Assembly: GCA_018058445.1 (NCBI GenBank)
Contig: JAGOZY010000015.1
Location: 1-9,786 of the forward strand
DNA length: 9,786 nucleotides
Direction of reading: 5' to 3'
From: Negativicutes bacterium
GTDB taxonomy: Bacteria; Bacillota; Negativicutes; JAGOZY01
Positions within the stretch are counted from its first letter, which is position 1; every line of letters starts with the position of its first letter. Both the position numbers and the translations under genes were made by a program. Of this stretch, positions 7,801 through 9,786 are shown piece after piece. The notes beneath the pieces were generated by a model. That model made no database searches, was not told where the DNA came from, and worked only from the letters and a program-made list of their open reading frames with translations.

Positions 7801-7962
7801 GGGGCTGGATCGCGGGTAGCGATGGGAACTTCGGTTGTCGGTGGAATGATTTTTGCAACTATATTGGGAGTATTCTTCATTCCGGTTCTCTTTATGACTG
7901 TTGAAACTTTAAAAGAAAAGTTTTCTTCTCCAAAGAAAAATAACGATGATGATTCGAAATAA
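4807..7962 (+). CDS. RND multidrug efflux transporter, HAE1 family (AcrB-like)
   Basis: Proton-driven inner-membrane trimer that takes hydrophobic and amphiphilic compounds from the periplasm or membrane and passes them to an outer-membrane channel. The 1051-aa length matches AcrB closely. It starts MARFFITRPVFA with TM1, followed by a large periplasmic domain (about 30-335), a TM2-TM6 cluster (about 340-500), a TM7 segment (about 540-560), a second periplasmic domain (about 561-870) and TM8-TM12 (about 873-1035). The proton relay is intact: Asp407-Asp408 in TM4 (GLVVDDAIVVVE), Lys943 in TM10 (GLAAKNAILIVE) and Arg974 in TM11 (RLRLRPILMTS). The tail is charged (KKNNDDDSK). The start is fixed by TAGGAGG at 4794-4800. 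It is co-transcribed with the adaptor gene, and no outer-membrane factor follows. The substrate cannot be told from sequence; multidrug transport is a family inference. Confidence 0.96.
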   Translation: MARFFITRPVFAIVLSLIITLVGLIAALTLPIEQYPEIAAPRVSVSANYLGANASVVESTIASTIEQKVNGSEGMIDMRTVSDDSGSYSLDVTFSLDRDPDMATVDVQNRVAQANSDLPSAVLNSGVTTAKQSSTTIMFFSLYSPNQTYDSLFLKNYGSINIVNAIKRIEGVSTVSEYGPEYSMRIWVKPDRMAQLGVTSSDIAAAINAQSVQLPTGRIGQLPSVAEQEFQYSTQVQSQMTDPEEFKKIVVRSLPDGSFIRIGDVADVEFGNRSSNFSSDFNGKDAAVFAIQLTPEANALQAVSQIREVISEAEKQFPNDLEAYIIVDNTVFVKESLKEVLKTFIEAMFLVLIVVFVFLQNWRATLIPMLAIPVSLIGTFGAFVLMGFTINTLTMFAMVLAIGLVVDDAIVVVEAVEHHIDENKLSPKEAAFRAMDEVSGPVVAIAFVLASVFIPVAFFGGTIGVLYKQFALTITISMALSAIVALTLTPALCSLLLKSYEERKEAKKGPLDKFFAWFNRNFEKMLDGYSNAVKKSLKRLAFWLVMLLIVSIAAGGFIMQLPSAFVPDEDQGYFLMAVNLPDASSMNRTRAASNQLATDLRKMPGVDAVFVVTGFDIIGSSNKSSSSLVGVSLKPWAERTSPETQVEALMGQTMGIASKYPEISVIPFNAPALPGASSTGSLSLMIADQAGSSTIEELEAILGGFLSEANKRPEIGMAFTAFNTRTPAYKYQIDRDKIAKLGIPLSDALGTLQAFSGGYEVNDFTKFGRTWKVVLQATPEFRTDVKDIGFFYVRSADGSLIPLSNIITSEQITGPTSLQRFNAMRSVAISGAPAPGYSTGDAMTALEEVANATLPAGYIYEWVDQSRDERASGGQSTIVFGLAIIFSFLCLAALYESWTIPFSVLLSIPTALLGAGFAQWSRGLTNNVYMQIGLIMLIGLAAKNAILIVEYAKINMDEKGMSPFDATVSAARLRLRPILMTSLAFIIGCLPLAIASGAGAGSRVAMGTSVVGGMIFATILGVFFIPVLFMTVETLKEKFSSPKKNNDDDSK

Positions 7963-7975
7963 AATCTAAGTGTTT

Positions 7976-8018
7976 GAATAGCGAGATCGGTTGACTTTTT
8001 CAGCTGATCTTGCTATTC
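7976..8018 (+). terminator. 17-bp hairpin ending the efflux operon
   Basis: The left arm 7976-7992 and right arm 8002-8018 pair over 17 consecutive positions, with four G-T pairs in RNA, around the 9-nt loop GACTTTTTC. It begins 14 nt after the acrB-like stop codon. The following tract (TTATAG) is poor in T, so termination may be inefficient, or the hairpin may mainly protect the mRNA 3' end. The same bases hold the pyr promoter. Confidence 0.55.
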
Positions 8019-8019
8019 T
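7991..8019 (+). promoter_or_regulatory. Promoter of the pyr operon
   Basis: The -35 box TTGACT (7991-7996) is followed after exactly 17 nt by -10 TATTCT (8014-8019). TGC immediately before it makes an extended -10 element. The predicted start is near 8026, which gives a leader of about 160 nt before pyrB with the PyrR site about 30 nt in, the usual layout. The -35 box lies at the loop, and the -10 box in the right arm, of the preceding operon's terminal hairpin. Confidence 0.7.
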
Positions 8020-8030
8020 TATAGAAATGA

Positions 8031-8046
8031 ATACCTTGCTAGGTAT
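8031..8046 (+). other. 5' hairpin of the pyr leader RNA
   Basis: ATACCT (8031-8036), loop TGCT, AGGTAT (8041-8046) is a perfect 6-bp stem with a 4-nt loop, only about five bases from the predicted transcript start. It may stabilise the RNA 5' end. Its last two bases (8045-8046) are shared with the lower stem of the PyrR-binding hairpin, so the two cannot both form completely. Confidence 0.5.
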
Positions 8047-8080
8047 CCTTTAAAAACAGTCCAGAGAGGCTGGGAAGGAT
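8045..8080 (+). promoter_or_regulatory. PyrR-binding stem-loop (anti-antiterminator)
   Basis: The block AGTCCAGAGAGGCT (8058-8071) matches the conserved RNA site of the UMP-dependent regulator PyrR, including the CCAGAGAGG loop region. It is held by CAG/CTG and CC/GG upper-stem pairs, an A-rich internal loop, and a 6-bp lower stem ATCCTT (8045-8050) / AAGGAT (8075-8080). By analogy with Bacillus pyr leaders, PyrR with UMP or UTP stabilises this hairpin, which frees the downstream terminator and shuts off pyrBC. The pyrR gene itself is not in the window. Recognition rests on a motif match and structure. Confidence 0.88.
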
Positions 8081-8108
8081 GTGCTTATTATGATGAGAAG
8101 ATGTATAG

Positions 8109-8158
8109 AGACCTCTATGGCTAGAATCCTTTTGGATTTTGGTTAGAGGTCTTTTCTT
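8109..8158 (+). terminator. Attenuator terminator of the pyr leader
   Basis: The outer arms AGACCTCTA (8109-8117) and TAGAGGTCT (8144-8152) pair perfectly. An inner stem joins 8121-8129 with 8134-8142 through nine pairs including G-T pairs, around a TTTT loop. A T-rich tract (TTTTCTT) ends the structure, and pyrB begins 30 nt later. Its left half can pair instead with the PyrR-site strand: ATCCTT (8126-8131) with AAGGAT (8075-8080), or CCTCT (8112-8116) with AGAGG (8065-8069). Either pairing would act as an antiterminator. Confidence 0.85.
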
Positions 8159-8173
8159 ATGCTTAAATTTAGG

Positions 8174-8180
8174 TAAGGAG
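8174..8180 (+). promoter_or_regulatory. Ribosome binding site deciding the pyrB start
   Basis: TAAGGAG lies 8 nt before the ATG at 8189. An in-frame GTG at 8180 overlaps this sequence and would be too close to use it. A second ATG at 8192 is 11 nt away and is the less likely alternative. Confidence 0.75.
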
Positions 8181-8188
8181 TGAGAGAA

Positions 8189-9133
8189 ATGATGCGTGGT
8201 CAGAATATCTTGGGGCTAGAGGATATGAAAGTGTCCGATATGGAGCGAATTTTAGATACCGCAGTCCAAATGAAAAGTGTTATGAAGCAAGACATCAAAA
8301 AGCTTCCTTCGCTAAGAGGAAAGTCAATTGTAAATCTGTTTTTTGAAAATAGTACGCGAACTCGAACCTCCTTTGAATTGGCGGGGAAATATTTGGGTGC
8401 AGATGTGATCAATATCTCAACTTCAACTTCGAGCGTGACTAAAGGCGAAAGTTTGCGGGATACTTTGCTTACGGTGCAGGCTATGAGTGTCGATGGAATT
8501 GTCATGCGCCATAGTGCAGAAGGGGCAGCGCAATATGCGGCTCGCTGCCTAAATGCGGTCGTCATCAATGCCGGCGATGGGGCTCACGAGCATCCGACTC
8601 AAGGGCTGCTTGATATGTTTACCATACGGCAAAATCTAGGAAGCATTGCAGGGAAGAAAGTCGCGATTATCGGCGATATTCGTCATAGTCGTGTTGCGAG
8701 ATCGAATATTTGGGGCTTGCAGAAAATGGGCGCGGAAGTCCACGTGGCTGGCCCTAGAACTTTACTGCCTCCGGAAATTTCCGAGATGGGTGTGACGGTG
8801 CATGGCCGTATCGAAGATGCGCTTGATCAAGCTGATGTGGTCAATGTGCTACGAATTCAACTCGAGAGGCAAAAGAGAGGCCTATTTCCGACGCCACGAG
8901 AATATGCGCGGATCTTTGGCTTGAACGCAAGCCGACTTAAACTGGCGAAAGAAAATGCGCTGGTTCTTCATCCAGGCCCAATGAATCGGGGACTTGAAAT
9001 CTCTCCTGATGTGGCTTATGGCAATCAATCGGTCATTGAAGAGCAAGTCTCCAATGGAGTTGCGATTCGTATGGCGATCTTATTTTTAACATTAGCGGGA
9101 GGGAAAAAACAAGATGAAACAGTTAGTAATTAA
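8189..9133 (+). CDS. pyrB: Aspartate carbamoyltransferase, catalytic chain
   Basis: Joins carbamoyl phosphate and L-aspartate to give N-carbamoyl-L-aspartate, the committed step of pyrimidine synthesis; the catalytic chain works as a trimer. From the preferred ATG it has 314 aa, normal for the family. The carbamoyl-phosphate site has Ser55-Thr-Arg57-Thr-Arg-Thr-Ser61, with Lys85 (TKGES) contributed from a neighbouring subunit, Arg107 (MRHS) and His135 (HPTQG). The aspartate domain has Arg168, then Arg222 and Gln224 (LRIQLERQ), and HPGPMNRG at 261-268. All key residues are present. No pyrI regulatory-chain gene follows directly, so allosteric CTP control as in E. coli is unlikely and control should come from the PyrR leader. 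Its end overlaps pyrC by 20 nt. Confidence 0.97.
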   Translation: MMRGQNILGLEDMKVSDMERILDTAVQMKSVMKQDIKKLPSLRGKSIVNLFFENSTRTRTSFELAGKYLGADVINISTSTSSVTKGESLRDTLLTVQAMSVDGIVMRHSAEGAAQYAARCLNAVVINAGDGAHEHPTQGLLDMFTIRQNLGSIAGKKVAIIGDIRHSRVARSNIWGLQKMGAEVHVAGPRTLLPPEISEMGVTVHGRIEDALDQADVVNVLRIQLERQKRGLFPTPREYARIFGLNASRLKLAKENALVLHPGPMNRGLEISPDVAYGNQSVIEEQVSNGVAIRMAILFLTLAGGKKQDETVSN

Positions 9134-9786
9134 GAATGCTCGTGTGATCGATCCCGCCAATAATCGAGAGGGTGAATTTGAAATTCGCATTGTCGATGGT
9201 AAAATCGTTGAGGTTGATAAAAAACTCAAGGCGCAAAAAGAAGATGAAGTGTTTGATGCGAAAGGCTGGGTCGTCTGTCCTGGCTTTATCGATCTGCACT
9301 GTCATCTGCGTGAGCCTGGGCAAGAAGCAAAAGAAGATTTGATTAGCGGAAGTAATTCGGCTGCTGCTGGGGGCTTTACGACTATTTTGGCGATGGCTAA
9401 TACCCGCCCTGCGGTGGATCAAGCGATTATCGTTGCGGGAATGAAGCATAAGATTGAGTCAGATTCGTTAGTGCGGGTGGAAATTACCGGAGCAGTAACC
9501 AAAGGACTAGCAGGAAAAGAGCTTGCTGAGATTGGCGATATGGCCGAAGCGGGAGCGGCTGCATTTTCCGATGATGGCGGATATGTCAGCGATAGTCGTT
9601 TGATGCGATCGGCTTTTGAATATGCGGCGATCTTCGGAAAGCCGGTGATTTCCCATGCGGAAGAAGAGTCTTTGGTGTCTGATGGGGTGATGCACGAAGG
9701 CGCGGTTTCAGCGAAGCTCGGCCTGCGTGGTCGTCCGGCTGAGGCGGAGGATATCGCTGTGTCCCGTGAGATCATGCTGGCTGAAA
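9114..9786 (+). CDS. pyrC: Dihydroorotase, type I, N-terminal part (3' end outside window)
   Basis: Zinc amidohydrolase that cyclises carbamoyl aspartate to dihydroorotate, the step after PyrB. The 224 visible residues are roughly half of a typical protein of about 425 aa; the frame is open at the window edge. It starts [14 protein letters not shown], typical of the small beta-sandwich. The metal motif [14 protein letters not shown] has Asp60, His62 and His64. NTRPAVD (96-102) is the substrate loop, FSDDG (151-155) has Asp153, and His181 is the next metal ligand in SHAEE, where many relatives read [14 protein letters not shown] (203-212) is also conserved. The sequence belongs to the long bacterial type I group rather than E. 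coli-type PyrC. The ATG lies inside pyrB with GGGAGGG at 9097-9103 as binding site, so translation is probably coupled. Confidence 0.95.
   Translation, partial: MKQLVIKNARVIDPANNREGEFEIRIVDGKIVEVDKKLKAQKEDEVFDAKGWVVCPGFIDLHCHLREPGQEAKEDLISGSNSAAAGGFTTILAMANTRPAVDQAIIVAGMKHKIESDSLVRVEITGAVTKGLAGKELAEIGDMAEAGAAAFSDDGGYVSDSRLMRSAFEYAAIFGKPVISHAEEESLVSDGVMHEGAVSAKLGLRGRPAEAEDIAVSREIMLAE

Noticed and set aside
7488..7880. 130-codon - strand ORF
   Set aside because: It is a shadow of the conserved TM8-TM12 region of the AcrB-like gene, where codon bias leaves the opposite strand open.
8101..8124. Possible leader peptide ORF in the pyr leader (ATG at 8101, seven codons)
   Set aside because: It is very short, has no convincing ribosome binding site and lies in the terminator arm. 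The PyrR motif explains the attenuation without it.
9419..9775. 118-codon - strand ORF
   Set aside because: It lies opposite the catalytic region of pyrC, which is clearly coding on the + strand. The translation is Ser/Ala/Pro-rich with no family resemblance.

Overview
No previously undescribed system is visible. This is ordinary chromosomal sequence. It carries the 3' end of a DNA replication/repair/CoA gene cluster, two leucine tRNA genes, an RND efflux operon, and the start of a pyrimidine biosynthesis operon with a well-formed RNA attenuator. All protein genes are on the + strand.

Likely host: a diderm member of the Firmicutes, most plausibly class Negativicutes. This is inferred from a combination of features. 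The polA-mutM-coaE order and a PyrR-type attenuator upstream of pyrB are typical of Firmicutes, and the Shine-Dalgarno sequences are mostly strong AGGAGG types. A full AcrA/AcrB-type RND pump, however, normally requires an outer membrane. I cannot name a genus.

Layout. (1) 1-3131: the C-terminal part of DNA polymerase I (its start lies before the window), then mutM (formamidopyrimidine-DNA glycosylase) and coaE (dephospho-CoA kinase), each separated by 9 nt and evidently one operon. (2) 3152-3443: a strong sigma-70-like promoter, tRNA-Leu(CAG), tRNA-Leu(GAG), both with encoded CCA, and an intrinsic terminator. (3) 3444-3635: an AT-rich intergenic region with an imperfect dyad that may be an operator. 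(4) 3636-7962: a membrane fusion protein and an inner-membrane RND transporter (acrAB-like). No outer-membrane channel gene or regulator is seen beside them. (5) 7963-8188: a 17-bp hairpin that ends the pump operon and contains the pyr promoter, followed by a pyr leader. The leader has a 5' hairpin, a PyrR-binding stem-loop and a terminator. (6) 8189-9786: pyrB (aspartate carbamoyltransferase catalytic chain) overlapping pyrC (dihydroorotase, cut by the window end).

How the parts work together. PolA and MutM act in repair synthesis and oxidised-base excision. CoaE does the last step of coenzyme A synthesis and is linked to them only by position. The two tRNAs together read CUG and CUC/CUU leucine codons. 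AcrA/AcrB would export toxic compounds using the proton-motive force, with an outer-membrane partner encoded elsewhere. PyrB and PyrC catalyse consecutive steps of de novo UMP synthesis, and the leader RNA is expected to switch them off when uridine nucleotides are plentiful. The most rewarding features are the pyr leader, where one AAGGAT segment can pair with either of two ATCCTT copies, and the nesting of its promoter inside the terminator-like hairpin of the preceding operon.
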